Below, piece after piece: positions 18,646-27,051 of a stretch of DNA of 64,000 nt. Each line of letters begins with the position of its first letter. Position 1 is the first letter of the stretch. A model generated the notes under the pieces. The model did not search any database, was not told the origin of the DNA, and was given only the letters and a program-made list of their open reading frames with translations. A program made the position numbers and the translations under genes. This stretch comes from Sphingomonas sp. Leaf17 (lineage in GTDB: Bacteria; Pseudomonadota; Alphaproteobacteria; Sphingomonadales; Sphingomonadaceae), in the NCBI RefSeq assembly GCF_001421505.1, contig NZ_LMKL01000007.1, positions 62,001 to 126,000 on the forward strand. Reading direction: 5' to 3'.

Positions 18646-19695
18646 ATGACAGCGGTTTGGGACCTTCCCGATTTCGACCAGCATGAGGGCGTGCATGCCT
18701 TCACCGATCCCGAATCGGGTCTGCGCGCGGTCATTGCGGTGCATTCGACAAAGCTCGGGCCGGCGGCGGGCGGCGCGCGCTTCTGGCATTATGCCGATAC
18801 CGGCCTCGCCGTGACCGACGCGCTGCGCCTGTCGCGCGGCATGAGTTTCAAGAACGCGATGGCGGGGCTGGAGCTTGGCGGCGGCAAGGGCGTGATCCTG
18901 GCGGCCAAGCCCGGCGACACGATCACCACCGAACAGCTCGAAGCGTTCGGCCGCGCGGTCGAATCGCTGGGCGGCGCGTATGTGACGGCCGAGGACGTCG
19001 GCATGTCCGAGGCGCGGATGAAGGTGATCGCGGGCAAGACGCGCTATGTCTCCGGCCTGCCGGTGGCGAGCGGGGCGGCCGGCGGCGATCCGGGGCCGTA
19101 CACCGCGCTTGGCATCTATCTGGGCGTGAAGGCGGCGGCGAAGCGGGGCCTGGGCGCGGACGACATGCGCGGCGTGCGGGTGGCGATCCAGGGCGTGGGG
19201 TCTGTCGGCGGCGGGCTGGCGCGGTTGCTGGCGGCGGACGGCGCGGTGCTGACGCTGGCCGATGTGAACGCGGACAAGGCGGCCGCGCTGGCGGCCGAAC
19301 TGGGCGCAGACCATGTGGCGGCGGACGCGATCCTGACCCATGACGCCGATATCTTCAGCCCGAACGCGCTGGGCGCGATCCTGACCGAGACGAGCATCCC
19401 GGCGCTGAAGGCCAAGGTCGTGGCGGGCGGCGCGAACAACCAGCTCGCGACCCGCGCGGACGGCGCGCGCATCCACGAGCGCGGCATCCTGTACGCACCG
19501 GACTACGTCATCAACGCGGGCGGCATCATCAATGTCGGGCTGGAATATCTGGGCCACGGCGACGAGGCCGAGGTGAAGGCGCGAATCGCCCGCATCCCCG
19601 AACGGCTGGACCAGGTCTGGGACGACAGCGCCCGCACCGGCGAACCGGCGTCCGACGTGGCGGACCGGATCGCGCAGGGGTTGATCGGGCGGTAG
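18646..19695 (+). CDS. Leu/Phe/Val-type amino-acid dehydrogenase
   Basis: 349-residue NAD-dependent dehydrogenase of the Glu/Leu/Phe/Val family. Catalytic Lys in GGGKGVIL (near residue 83) and substrate-site KLGPAAGGARF (near 37); the Rossmann motif is VAIQGVGSVGGGLA (near 185). It oxidatively deaminates branched-chain or aromatic amino acids to 2-oxo acids; the exact substrate cannot be read from the sequence. GGAG precedes the ATG. A possible promoter (TTGAAA at 18591, TAATTA at 18616, 19-base spacer) lies in an AT-rich stretch just upstream. It is a single gene downstream of tRNA-His. Confidence 0.85.
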   Translation: MTAVWDLPDFDQHEGVHAFTDPESGLRAVIAVHSTKLGPAAGGARFWHYADTGLAVTDALRLSRGMSFKNAMAGLELGGGKGVILAAKPGDTITTEQLEAFGRAVESLGGAYVTAEDVGMSEARMKVIAGKTRYVSGLPVASGAAGGDPGPYTALGIYLGVKAAAKRGLGADDMRGVRVAIQGVGSVGGGLARLLAADGAVLTLADVNADKAAALAAELGADHVAADAILTHDADIFSPNALGAILTETSIPALKAKVVAGGANNQLATRADGARIHERGILYAPDYVINAGGIINVGLEYLGHGDEAEVKARIARIPERLDQVWDDSARTGEPASDVADRIAQGLIGR

Positions 19696-20050
19696 GGTTT
19701 TGGGGGTGGGGCAGGGCGGATGGTTTTGACTTCTGCCCGCCCCTCTCTTGGAAACGGTTCGTGTTACAGTGGTCGCTCACATCCTGTCGTTCGGTCCATC
19801 AGCAGGGCTGCCGAAATCGGCCATCCAGGTCGGCCCCCGACATTCCCGATTTTCCATGATCGAACGGTCGTTTCGGGAAACCGCAATCGGGAACAGATTT
19901 CGGGAACGCATGGTTGGTGAATACGCATGAGGTGTTGTGCGGGCGTGGTTTCCTGTTAGCCGTTCATTTTAGGGAAAAATGGCTCGCTGAATAGCGGTTC
20001 ATCAAATCTCTCCGTGCGATGTTTTCAAATCAGCAGGGTGGAATGATGTG
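19696..20050 (+). other. intergenic region without a recognised gene
   Basis: 355 bases of falling GC content between the dehydrogenase and the Imm39-like gene. Three CGGGAA motifs occur at 19874, 19888 and 19901 (13-14 base spacing), a possible binding array but too short to judge. No convincing reading frame is present. Confidence 0.5.
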
Positions 20051-20437
20051 ATGCACAATCGGAAGCTTGTTTTGGGTAGCGTGGCGTTAACGAAAGCGCG
20101 GCTTCCAGCCAAAGCGCATGCTGCTGCATTAAATAAAATTCGAGATGACCTCGAACGCGAAATTATCGAATCCGGTTATCTCGCTGGTTCACCATTCACA
20201 TGGATTGGACTCATTATACGCGAAGGACTCGTTGACGAAATCAAACCTCACCTTCGGGAAATCGATGAAAAAGACGGTGAATTACCGGCTGCGATCGAAA
20301 TCAACACGCATACTCTGATAGGTGCATCGCAGGACAGAATCGAGGTTGTCTACCGAAAGGCTGCCCTCGTGAGTTTGATACATATTGCCGCGCGATTTGA
20401 ACTTGATGCCAATCGATTCGAGAGCCTGCTTCGCTAG
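20051..20437 (+). CDS. Imm39-like immunity protein (orphan)
   Basis: 128-residue, mostly helical, charged cytoplasmic protein. The pattern LVLGSVALTKARL at the start, FTWIGLIIREGL in the middle, and EKDGELPAAIEINTHTLI resembles, from memory, the Imm39 family of polymorphic-toxin immunity proteins. No toxin gene with a recognisable C-terminal effector domain is adjacent. The base composition is clearly lower in GC than neighbouring genes, consistent with transfer. AGGGTGGA lies 9 bases before the ATG at 20051; a GTG three bases earlier is possible. Family call moderate; orphan status is only certain within this window. Confidence 0.55.
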   Translation: MHNRKLVLGSVALTKARLPAKAHAAALNKIRDDLEREIIESGYLAGSPFTWIGLIIREGLVDEIKPHLREIDEKDGELPAAIEINTHTLIGASQDRIEVVYRKAALVSLIHIAARFELDANRFESLLR

Positions 20438-20522
20438 CTGCGAAGTCTATCCGCCGGATCTCACATACATTGCTCGCGACCCGAATTTTCATTTTCCGAT
20501 CGTTTGCAGGAATGGATATCGG

Positions 20523-21107
20523 CTAGCGGCTATGACGGACCAGGGCATCGAGCAGCATTGCCTCGTGGCGGCCTACAATCCTCGCGAACGCTGCCTCCTC
20601 ACCTAGAGCTCGCGATAGGATGATCGCGCCCTGGATACCGCAAACCGTCTCCTCCGCGAGCGGCTGAGCCTGCGAAGGCGGAACGTTGCCGGCTTCGAGA
20701 CAGCTGGCCAGCGACGATATCCAGTGGGCGAAGTAGCCTCTGACCCTGTTCACGAAGGCGTTCCCGGAAGAACCCAGACCGACCCAACCGACGAGACACA
20801 CTCGCCCGCCGGATCGGAAGTAGGCCGTTACCTCCCCGATCATGGACCGGATCGCGGCTTCCGGATCGCGGGGCCGCTCAAGAGGAGCAAAGATCGTCGC
20901 GCAGAACCAGTCGTCTATGTCGGCTAGAACCGCGCCCATCATCTCCTCCTTACCGCCGGGAAAGAAGTTGTACAGGCTTCCTTTGCCCAACCCGGTAGCC
21001 TGCGAAAGGATCGCCAGGCTGGCCCCCTCGAAGCCGTGTTCGCGGAATGCCTCCGCCAGTGCCGGAACGGCACTGGCCCGATCGGTGAGGGCGCGTTTCG
21101 CGTTCAG
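20523..21107 (-). CDS. TetR/AcrR family regulator with non-canonical start
   Basis: The frame encodes an N-terminal TetR helix-turn-helix ([30 protein letters not shown], described by key motifs [11 protein letters not shown] and GKGSLYNFF) and a helical ligand domain ending LVRHSR. It is open back to a TAG, yet no ATG, GTG or TTG precedes the DNA-binding domain. The first start-like codon is CTG at 21107-21105, overlapping the TGA of the upstream DUF1348 gene as CTGA; the first TTG (20990) would delete half of the HTH. So either CTG with translational coupling is used, or a start was lost. It likely regulates its own operon via the palindromes at 21572-21606. Confidence 0.7.
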   Translation of the reverse strand: MNAKRALTDRASAVPALAEAFREHGFEGASLAILSQATGLGKGSLYNFFPGGKEEMMGAVLADIDDWFCATIFAPLERPRDPEAAIRSMIGEVTAYFRSGGRVCLVGWVGLGSSGNAFVNRVRGYFAHWISSLASCLEAGNVPPSQAQPLAEETVCGIQGAIILSRALGEEAAFARIVGRHEAMLLDALVRHSR

Positions 21108-21568
21108 AGGTCGAGGTCGCTAAGCGATGGATAATCGTCCGGGCGACGGCCGAGCGGCCAGTGAAACTTGCGCTCGCCTTCCGCGATCGGGCGGTCGTTG
21201 ATCGAGGCGATGCGGCGAGTCATCAGGCCGGCGTCATCGAACTCCCAATTCTCATTGCCGTAGGACCGAAACCAGCTACCATTGTCGTCGCGCCATTCGT
21301 ACGCGAACCGTACTGCGATCCGGTTTCCTTCGTACGCCCAGACTTCTTTGACGAGGCGATAGTCCAACTCCTTCGCCCATTTACGTGTGAGGAAGGTGAT
21401 GATTGCCTCCCGACCCGCCAGAAACTCGCTTCGGTTCCGCCAAACACTGTCGGGCGTGTAGGCCAGCGATACTTTTTCCGGATTGCGGCTGTTCCATGCG
21501 TCCTCCGCCATGCGGGCTTTCTGCGCCGCTGTTTCCGAGGTGAAAGGTGGCAGTGGGGGGCGGGACAT
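21104..21568 (-). CDS. DUF1348 (SnoaL/NTF2-like fold) protein
   Basis: 154-residue protein with the family pattern [22 protein letters not shown] at its start (shown here only in part), [10 protein letters not shown] in the middle and [15 protein letters not shown] at the end. The cone-shaped NTF2-like fold usually binds or isomerises small hydrophobic molecules; no reaction is established for DUF1348. It is first in an operon with a TetR-family gene, directly behind two palindromic operator candidates, so it is probably induced by the TetR ligand. Confidence 0.85.
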   Translation of the reverse strand: MSRPPLPPFTSETAAQKARMAEDAWNSRNPEKVSLAYTPDSVWRNRSEFLAGREAIITFLTRKWAKELDYRLVKEVWAYEGNRIAVRFAYEWRDDNGSWFRSYGNENWEFDDAGLMTRRIASINDRPIAEGERKFHWPLGRRPDDYPSLSDLDL

Positions 21569-21571
21569 GAT

Positions 21572-21606
21572 TGTACCTGTACACTAAGTTGTACCGTTAA
21601 GTACAA
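21572..21606 (-). promoter_or_regulatory. paired palindromic operators, probable TetR-family binding sites
   Basis: TTGTAC-N6-GTACAA (21589-21606) is a perfect 18-base palindrome and TGTAC-CT-GTACA (21572-21583) a second. Both sit immediately before the DUF1348 ATG (21568). On the minus strand a TTGACC (21626-21621) could be the -35 element, with the 18-base palindrome covering the -10 position. Spacing and symmetry fit repression by the downstream TetR protein. Confidence 0.6.
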
Positions 21607-21825
21607 GTCAGTTGATGCTAGGTCAACATTCCTGAAACAGCATCCTTTGCGGGAAAGCCTATGGTTCGGCTTGCATGTATCGTGATCCGGGCTGGCGAGT
21701 CAGTGCATGTCCGCGACGATCGGTTCCTGCCGCCCGATGCGGCGGGCACCCTTCCGACCCGGTATCGACGGAACCTTCCGCAACAGGTGGATTTGCCTCC
21801 CAACTTCGCATAGACTCCAGCCATC

Positions 21826-22551
21826 GTGCCCGCTCTTCATGCCCTTGCCAATCCTGCCCGGTTCCTGTCGATCGCCAAGCCGCTGACGCCGTGGCTGGTG
21901 GGGTTGGGCGTGGCGTTGATCGCGGTCGGGTGCTGGGCGGGCCTGACGCGGACACCGCCGGACTATCTGCAGGGGGAGACGGTGCGGATCCTGTACATCC
22001 ATGTGCCCGCCGCGTGGCTGGGCATGGGCGGGTGGACGGGAATCGCGGTGTCGAGCATCGCGTTTCTGGTGTGGCGGCATCCGCTGGCGCATGTCGCGGC
22101 GCGGTCGATCGCGGTGCCCGGCGCGGTGTTTGCCGCGATCTGTCTGGTGACGGGGTCGATCTGGGGGCGGCCGACCTGGGGGACGTGGTGGCAGTGGGAC
22201 GGGCGGCTGACGTCGATGCTGCTGCTGTTCTTCGTGTATCTGGGCTATATCGCGCTGGCGCGGGCGGATGCCGATCGCGGTGGCGACGGTCGGGTGCCGG
22301 CGCTGTTCGGGATCGCGGGTTCCGTGCTGCTGCCGATCATCCGCTATTCGGTGGTGTGGTGGAACACGCTGCACCAGGGGCCGAGCATCGGGCTGACCAA
22401 GTCGACGATCGACGGGTCGATCCTGTGGCCGCTGCCGTTCATGATTGCGGGGTTTTCCTGCCTGTTGGGCGGCATCGTGCTGATGCGGATGCGGACCTTG
22501 CTGGCGGTGACCAAGGCCGAGGCGCGGATGCGGCGGATGGCCCGGTCGTGA
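21826..22551 (+). CDS. ccmC: heme exporter protein CcmC
   Basis: 241-residue inner-membrane protein of system I cytochrome c maturation; it loads heme onto CcmE. Six membrane helices and the tryptophan-rich WGTWWQWDGRLTS motif (WWD domain) are visible, with conserved His in YIHVPAAW and WWNTLHQG. GTG start without a strong ribosome-binding site. First of the ccmCDEFGH series; ccmA and ccmB are not in the window. Confidence 0.94.
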   Translation: MPALHALANPARFLSIAKPLTPWLVGLGVALIAVGCWAGLTRTPPDYLQGETVRILYIHVPAAWLGMGGWTGIAVSSIAFLVWRHPLAHVAARSIAVPGAVFAAICLVTGSIWGRPTWGTWWQWDGRLTSMLLLFFVYLGYIALARADADRGGDGRVPALFGIAGSVLLPIIRYSVVWWNTLHQGPSIGLTKSTIDGSILWPLPFMIAGFSCLLGGIVLMRMRTLLAVTKAEARMRRMARS

Positions 22552-22561
22552 GGGTGGGCGC

Positions 22562-22666
22562 ATGAACCCCTGGCCATTCATCGTTGCAGCCTATGCGGTT
22601 ACGCTGGGCGGGGCCGGGCTGCTGGCGGTCGTGAGCTATATTGCGATGCGGCGGGCCGAGAAGTGA
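22562..22666 (+). CDS. ccmD: heme exporter protein CcmD
   Basis: 34-residue single-helix membrane protein MNPWPFIVAAYAVTLGGAG..., ending in basic RRAEK. Short length, N-terminal Trp-Pro-aromatic stretch, one helix and position between ccmC and ccmE identify it. CcmD helps release holo-CcmE from CcmC. GAGGGTGGG precedes the ATG; its stop overlaps the ccmE GTG. Confidence 0.85.
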   Translation: MNPWPFIVAAYAVTLGGAGLLAVVSYIAMRRAEK

Positions 22667-23097
22667 AGGCCAAGCATCAGCGGCTGACGCTGGCGCTGCT
22701 GGCGCTGGCGGCGATCGTCGCGGCGGGGCTGCTCGCGCTGTCGGCGTTGCAGGATCAGGCGGCGTTTTTCTATGCGCCGTCCGACGTGCGCAAAGACGGG
22801 CTGCCGCTGGGGCGCGCGGTACGGCTTGGCGGGATGGTCGAGAGCGGGTCCGTGCGACGCGCGGACGACGGGGTGACGGTGCGGTTCGTCGTCACCGATG
22901 GCCGCGCCACGACGCCGGTGACTTATGCCGGGATCGTCCCCGACCTGTTCCGCGAAAAGTCCGGCGTGGTGGCGGAGGGGCGGTTCCAGCCCGATGGCGC
23001 GTTCGTCGCCAGCAACCTGCTGGCCAAGCATGACGAGAAATACATGCCGCCGGAACTGGCGGGCAAGATGCACGAGACGAAGACGTTGGCGCAATGA
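22663..23097 (+). CDS. ccmE: cytochrome c maturation heme chaperone CcmE
   Basis: 144-residue periplasmic OB-fold chaperone with an N-terminal membrane anchor (about residues 8-28). The heme-binding His lies in LLAKHDEKYMPPE near residue 122, with Tyr in the usual place four residues later. Starts with GTG overlapping the ccmD TGA. An REP-like element follows before ccmF. Confidence 0.94.
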   Translation: MKAKHQRLTLALLALAAIVAAGLLALSALQDQAAFFYAPSDVRKDGLPLGRAVRLGGMVESGSVRRADDGVTVRFVVTDGRATTPVTYAGIVPDLFREKSGVVAEGRFQPDGAFVASNLLAKHDEKYMPPELAGKMHETKTLAQ

Positions 23098-23120
23098 TGC
23101 GCGGTCTTCGATATCATGCC

Positions 23121-23210
23121 GGTTCCTCGCGCAGCCGGGGATCCAGCGTCAGGCAGGACAAGCACCTGCCGTATCTGTGGCCCTTGGACCCCCGCCTGCG
23201 CGGGGGAACG
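23121..23210. repeat. REP-like inverted repeat element (type A) in the ccm operon
   Basis: Left arm GGTTCCTCGCGCAGCCGGGG/ATCCA and right arm TGGACCCCCGCCTGCGCGGG/GGAAC are imperfect complements about 45 bases apart. It fills the ccmE-ccmF gap; the junctions on either side in this operon mostly overlap by a few bases. Confidence 0.8.
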
Positions 23211-23244
23211 GGTGATGGGGGCGCTTTAACGGCGGGGTTCTGCC

Positions 23245-25158
23245 ATGACCGCTGAGGTTGGTCTGGCGGCGCTGTGGCTCGCGGCGGCGTTGGCGGTGCT
23301 GCAACTGGTGCTGGCGGGCCTCGCGCTGTGGCGGCCGGAGACGGCGATGGCGGACGCGATGACGGCGGCGGTGCGGCCGGTGACGGTGGTGCAAGGGGCG
23401 CTGGCGGCGATCGCGATGGCCGCGCTGATTTCGGTGTTCCTGGCGTCGGACATGTCGGTCGAGCTGGTCGCGCGCAACAGCCATTCGGCCAAGCCGTGGC
23501 TGTACAAGTTCGCCGGTGCGTGGGGCAATCACGAAGGGTCGATGCTGTTGTGGGTGACCGTGCTGGCGCTGGCCGGCGGCGCGGTCGCGCTGCTGGAAAA
23601 GCGGCTGGCGGTGCCCACGCTGACCGCGACGCTGGGCGCGCAGGCGGTGATCGCGCTGGGCTTCTATGCGTTCCTGCTGTTCGCCTCCAATCCGTTTGCG
23701 CGGGTCGTGCCGGCACCGCCCGACGGGCTGGGGCTGAACCCGCTGTTGCAGGATCCCGGTTTGGCGTTCCATCCGCCGACGCTCTACATCGGCTATGTCG
23801 GCCTGTCGGTGGCGTTTTCGTTCGCGGTGGGTGCGCTGGTGACGCGCGATGTCGGGCGAAGTTTTGCGCTGGCGATGCGGCCCTGGGTGCTGGGGGCGTG
23901 GATCTTCCTGACGCTGGGGATCACGGCGGGGTCGTACTGGGCCTATTACGAGCTTGGCTGGGGCGGCTGGTGGTTCTGGGATCCGGTCGAGAATGCGTCG
24001 CTGATGCCATGGCTGGCGGCGACGGCGTTGCTGCATTCGGTGACGGTGCTGGCGACGCGCGACGGATTGCGCGCGTGGACGGTCATGCTGGCGGTCGTCG
24101 CGTTCTCGATGTCGATGGTGGGCACCTTTCTGGTGCGCTCGGGCATCCTGACCAGCGTCCACGCGTTCGCGGTCGATCCGTCGCGCGGGACTTTCATCCT
24201 GGTCCTGCTGGGCCTGTATGTCGGGGGGGCGCTGACGCTGTTCGCCGCGCGGGTCGGCACGGTGCGTGAGGGGGCGACGTTCGATCCGGTCAGCCGCGAG
24301 GGCGCGCTGGTGGTCAACAACCTGCTGCTGTCGGTGATTCTGGGGATCGTGCTGATCGGCACGCTGTACCCGATCGTCGCGGCGGGGTTCGGCGTGCAAT
24401 TGTCGGTCGGCCCGCCGTTCTTCGACAAGGCGGCGGGGCCGGTCGCGCTGGCGCTGGTCGTCGCGATGGCGGTTGGGCCGCTGCTGCGCTGGCGACGCGA
24501 CGATCCGCAGGCCGTGGCCGAGCGCACGATCGCGCCGATCGTCGCGAGCGCGCTGGCGGCCGGCGCGCTGGTGGTGTTCGCGGAAGGGATCGGCCTGCTC
24601 CCGCTGCTGGGCCTGTCGTTTGCGGCCGGGCTGGCGGTGGCGAGCGTCGCGCCGTTGTGGAAGCGCAACCTGCGCCGCACGCCGCTGTTCACCTATGGCA
24701 TGGTGGTCGCGCATCTGGGGATCGCGGTCAGCCTGGCGGGGATGGCGTCGGACAGCGCCTTTACCGTCGAGACCCTAGTGGCGACGCGGACCGGGGAACC
24801 GGCGCGGGTCGGGCCGTTCACGGTCACGCTGGACGGAATCTCGCCGGTGATCGGCGACAATTGGTCGGCGTTGCAGGCGCAGTTGACGGTGCGGCGCGGC
24901 GACGACGTCTTCCGCCTGCGTCCGCAATCGCGGTTCTTCACCGATCCGCCGACGACGACCAGCGAAAGTGCGATCGCGACGCTGTGGGACGGTCAGCTCT
25001 ATACCGTGCTGGGCGCGGCCGATGACGATGGGCGGTGGCAGTTGCGGTTGTGGTGGAAGCCGTTCGTGACGCTGATCTGGCTTGGTGGCGGGCTGATCGC
25101 GCTGGGCGGTGCCCTGTCACTGGTCGGGCGATTGCGGCGCAAGGCGCGGGCGGCATGA
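23245..25158 (+). CDS. ccmF: heme lyase CcmF
   Basis: 637-residue multi-spanning protein (about 14-15 helices) that attaches heme from CcmE to apocytochrome c. The WWD motif reads GWGGWWFWDPVENAS (near residue 240), with conserved His in WGNHEGSMLLW and AFHPPTLYIG. A large periplasmic domain precedes the last helix. ATGA overlap with ccmG. Confidence 0.95.
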   Translation: MTAEVGLAALWLAAALAVLQLVLAGLALWRPETAMADAMTAAVRPVTVVQGALAAIAMAALISVFLASDMSVELVARNSHSAKPWLYKFAGAWGNHEGSMLLWVTVLALAGGAVALLEKRLAVPTLTATLGAQAVIALGFYAFLLFASNPFARVVPAPPDGLGLNPLLQDPGLAFHPPTLYIGYVGLSVAFSFAVGALVTRDVGRSFALAMRPWVLGAWIFLTLGITAGSYWAYYELGWGGWWFWDPVENASLMPWLAATALLHSVTVLATRDGLRAWTVMLAVVAFSMSMVGTFLVRSGILTSVHAFAVDPSRGTFILVLLGLYVGGALTLFAARVGTVREGATFDPVSREGALVVNNLLLSVILGIVLIGTLYPIVAAGFGVQLSVGPPFFDKAAGPVALALVVAMAVGPLLRWRRDDPQAVAERTIAPIVASALAAGALVVFAEGIGLLPLLGLSFAAGLAVASVAPLWKRNLRRTPLFTYGMVVAHLGIAVSLAGMASDSAFTVETLVATRTGEPARVGPFTVTLDGISPVIGDNWSALQAQLTVRRGDDVFRLRPQSRFFTDPPTTTSESAIATLWDGQLYTVLGAADDDGRWQLRLWWKPFVTLIWLGGGLIALGGALSLVGRLRRKARAA

Positions 25159-25682
25159 GAAAGCTGTTGCTCTGGCTGCCGCTTGGCGGGTTTGCGCTGC
25201 TGTTTGTGGTGGTGGCGAGCGGGCTGTACCGGCCGGCGGATCGCACGGTGCGGTCGGCGATGGTCGGCAAGCCGCTGCCCGGGTTCGATCTGCCGGCCAT
25301 GGTCGAGGGGCAGCCCGGCGTATCGGCGGCGGCTTTCCGCACCGGCACGCCGCGGCTGCTGAACGTCTTTGCGAGCTGGTGCGTGCCCTGCATCGCCGAG
25401 GCTCCGCAACTGCTGCGGCTGAAGGCGATGGGCGTGCCGATCGACGGGATCGCGATCCGCGATACCCGGGCGGATGTTGCGGCGTTCCTGGCGCGGGGCG
25501 GCAATCCCTATGCCGGCGTCGGCGATGATCCGCGCAGCGCGGTGCAACTGGCGCTCGGCTCGTCGGGCGTGCCCGAGACGTTTCTGGTCGATGGCAAGGG
25601 CGTGATCCTGCGCCAGCATGTCGGCGATATCCGCAGCGACGATGTCGATGCGCTGTACGCCGCGTGGAAGGCCGCGCGATGA
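25155..25682 (+). CDS. ccmG: thiol:disulfide interchange protein CcmG/DsbE
   Basis: 175-residue membrane-anchored thioredoxin (signal anchor about residues 4-24). The active site is WCVPC in NVFASWCVPCIAEAP (near residue 79). Reduces apocytochrome c cysteines or CcmH before heme ligation. A cis-Pro motif GVPETFLVDG follows. Overlaps both neighbours by four bases. Confidence 0.94.
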   Translation: MRKLLLWLPLGGFALLFVVVASGLYRPADRTVRSAMVGKPLPGFDLPAMVEGQPGVSAAAFRTGTPRLLNVFASWCVPCIAEAPQLLRLKAMGVPIDGIAIRDTRADVAAFLARGGNPYAGVGDDPRSAVQLALGSSGVPETFLVDGKGVILRQHVGDIRSDDVDALYAAWKAAR

Positions 25683-26095
25683 GGCGGTTGGCCTTGCTGG
25701 TCGGCATCGTGGCGCTGTCCGTGTCGGGCATGGCGTCGGCGCAGACGCGCGTGCCGCCGGCGTCGCTGGCCCATACCCAGCTTGGCGATCCCGTGAAGGA
25801 GGCGCAGGCGCGCACGCTGATGGCGACGCTGCGCTGCCTGGTGTGTCAGGGACAGTCGATCATCGACAGCGATGCCGACATGGCCGGCGACATGCGCGCG
25901 CTGGTGCGGCAGCGGATCGCCGCCGGGCAGACGCCCGACGCGGTGCGCGACTGGCTGATCGCGCGCTATGGTGCCTATGTGTCCTATGATCCGCCGCTAT
26001 CGGTCGGCACCGCGCCCCTGTGGCTGACGCCGCTGGTGCTGCTGGCGATCGGCGGGTGGCTGGCGCGCGGCAGTTTTCGGAAAAGGCGGCGCTGA
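25679..26095 (+). CDS. ccmH: cytochrome c maturation protein CcmH
   Basis: 138-residue protein with signal peptide (to about residue 21), the redox motif LRCLVCQGQSI (Cys-Leu-Val-Cys) and one C-terminal helix (about 108-128) ending RGSFRKRRR. It holds apocytochrome c with CcmF. The N-terminal Met at 25679 gives a clean signal peptide; an in-frame Met 15 bases upstream lies inside ccmG. Confidence 0.94.
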   Translation: MRRLALLVGIVALSVSGMASAQTRVPPASLAHTQLGDPVKEAQARTLMATLRCLVCQGQSIIDSDADMAGDMRALVRQRIAAGQTPDAVRDWLIARYGAYVSYDPPLSVGTAPLWLTPLVLLAIGGWLARGSFRKRRR

Positions 26096-26724
26096 TGGGT
26101 TGGGTCGGACTGGTCGCGCTTGGCGGCCTCGCGATGGCGGCGATGGCATTGCTCGGATTGCCGCGCCTGCTCTCGTCGTTCGTCGGCGCGGCGCTGATGC
26201 TGGGCGCGGCGGGCTATGCGTTGCAGGGACGGCCGATGGTGCCCGCGCATCCGGCGTCGACAACGACGGCGGCGATCACCGTCGATCCGGCGATCATCGA
26301 CCTGCGCGAGCAGATGACCGGGCGGATCTCGATGGACGGGGCCTATCTGATCGCCGGCGATGCGATGCTGCGCAGCGGCAACGCAGGGTCGGCGGCGCAG
26401 GTCGTACTGGGCGGGGTCCGTAAATATCCGCAGAGTTTCGTGCTGTGGATGGGACTGGGCACGACCTTGGCGGCGAAGGACGGGATGCAGGTGTCGCCAG
26501 CGTCGCTGTTCGCGTTCCGCCAGGCGATGCGGCTGGCACCGGCGCATCCGGCCCCGCCGTTCTTCCTGGGTCTGGCCTATGTTCAGGCCGGAGAATTTGC
26601 GAAGGCACAACCGTTTTGGGCGCGAGCCGTTAGGCTGGCACCGCCGCCGGCGGATTATTATCGTGGTCTGGTGATCCGGCTGGTTGCGCTGAACCAGATT
26701 CTGGCGGCGGAAAGAGGGCGCTGA
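26095..26724 (+). CDS. CcmI-like TPR protein of the cytochrome c maturation operon
   Basis: 209 residues with two N-terminal membrane helices (about 3-20 and 24-42) and a periplasmic TPR region (GAYLIAGDAMLRSGNAGSAA, PAPPFFLGLAYVQAGEFAKA). Start overlaps the ccmH stop by one base. CcmI proteins bind the C-terminal helix of apocytochromes and hand them to CcmFH. The position and layout fit, although similarity beyond TPR is limited. Confidence 0.75.
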   Translation: MGWVGLVALGGLAMAAMALLGLPRLLSSFVGAALMLGAAGYALQGRPMVPAHPASTTTAAITVDPAIIDLREQMTGRISMDGAYLIAGDAMLRSGNAGSAAQVVLGGVRKYPQSFVLWMGLGTTLAAKDGMQVSPASLFAFRQAMRLAPAHPAPPFFLGLAYVQAGEFAKAQPFWARAVRLAPPPADYYRGLVIRLVALNQILAAERGR

Positions 26725-26808
26725 AGACCCGTATCCCCTTCCATCATCCTCGCCTGGGCAAAGATGACGGAGGGGAATGACGGAAGGGAATAACGGAAAC
26801 AGGCGACG

Positions 26809-27027
26809 TTATGCGCCGCGGCCGGTCTTTTCCTGCAACGCATCGATCCGCTTGGAGGCATCGGCCTTGGTCAGCGTATCGTCGAACGGCTCGCCGGCTT
26901 CCTCGCTCAGCGTCTTGAGGTAGCTGGCCTGTGCGCCGGTCATCTTTTCATCGCCGGTGGTCCAGTCGTCCGGATCCTTTTCGGCGTTGGAAAACGGCTC
27001 GGACTTGGGGTTTGCAGTGTCGGTCAT
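26809..27027 (-). CDS. DUF3072 small stress-type protein
   Basis: 72-residue hydrophilic protein matching the DUF3072 pattern DWTTGDEKMTGAQASYLKTL, then EEAGEPFDDTLTKADASKRID. Function unknown; homologues are common in alphaproteobacteria. A GGAAC-N16-GGTT promoter lies upstream, suggesting the EcfG general stress response. GAAAGG is the ribosome-binding site, 8 bases from the ATG, and sits in the loop of a 9-bp hairpin. Confidence 0.8.
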   Translation of the reverse strand: MTDTANPKSEPFSNAEKDPDDWTTGDEKMTGAQASYLKTLSEEAGEPFDDTLTKADASKRIDALQEKTGRGA

Positions 27028-27051
27028 GGGATGATCCTTTCAGATCATCCC
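27028..27051 (-). promoter_or_regulatory. hairpin enclosing the DUF3072 ribosome-binding site
   Basis: GGGATGATC (27028-27036) and GATCATCCC (27043-27051) form a perfect 9-bp stem around a 6-base loop holding the Shine-Dalgarno. It could modulate translation, but if transcription starts from the promoter at 27052-27076 (near 27046) only part of the 5' arm would be in the mRNA. Confidence 0.4.

Noticed and set aside
19874..19906. Three CGGGAA repeats as iterons or a replication origin
   Set aside because: Only three short copies, no AT-rich unwinding region or DnaA boxes, no replication gene nearby.
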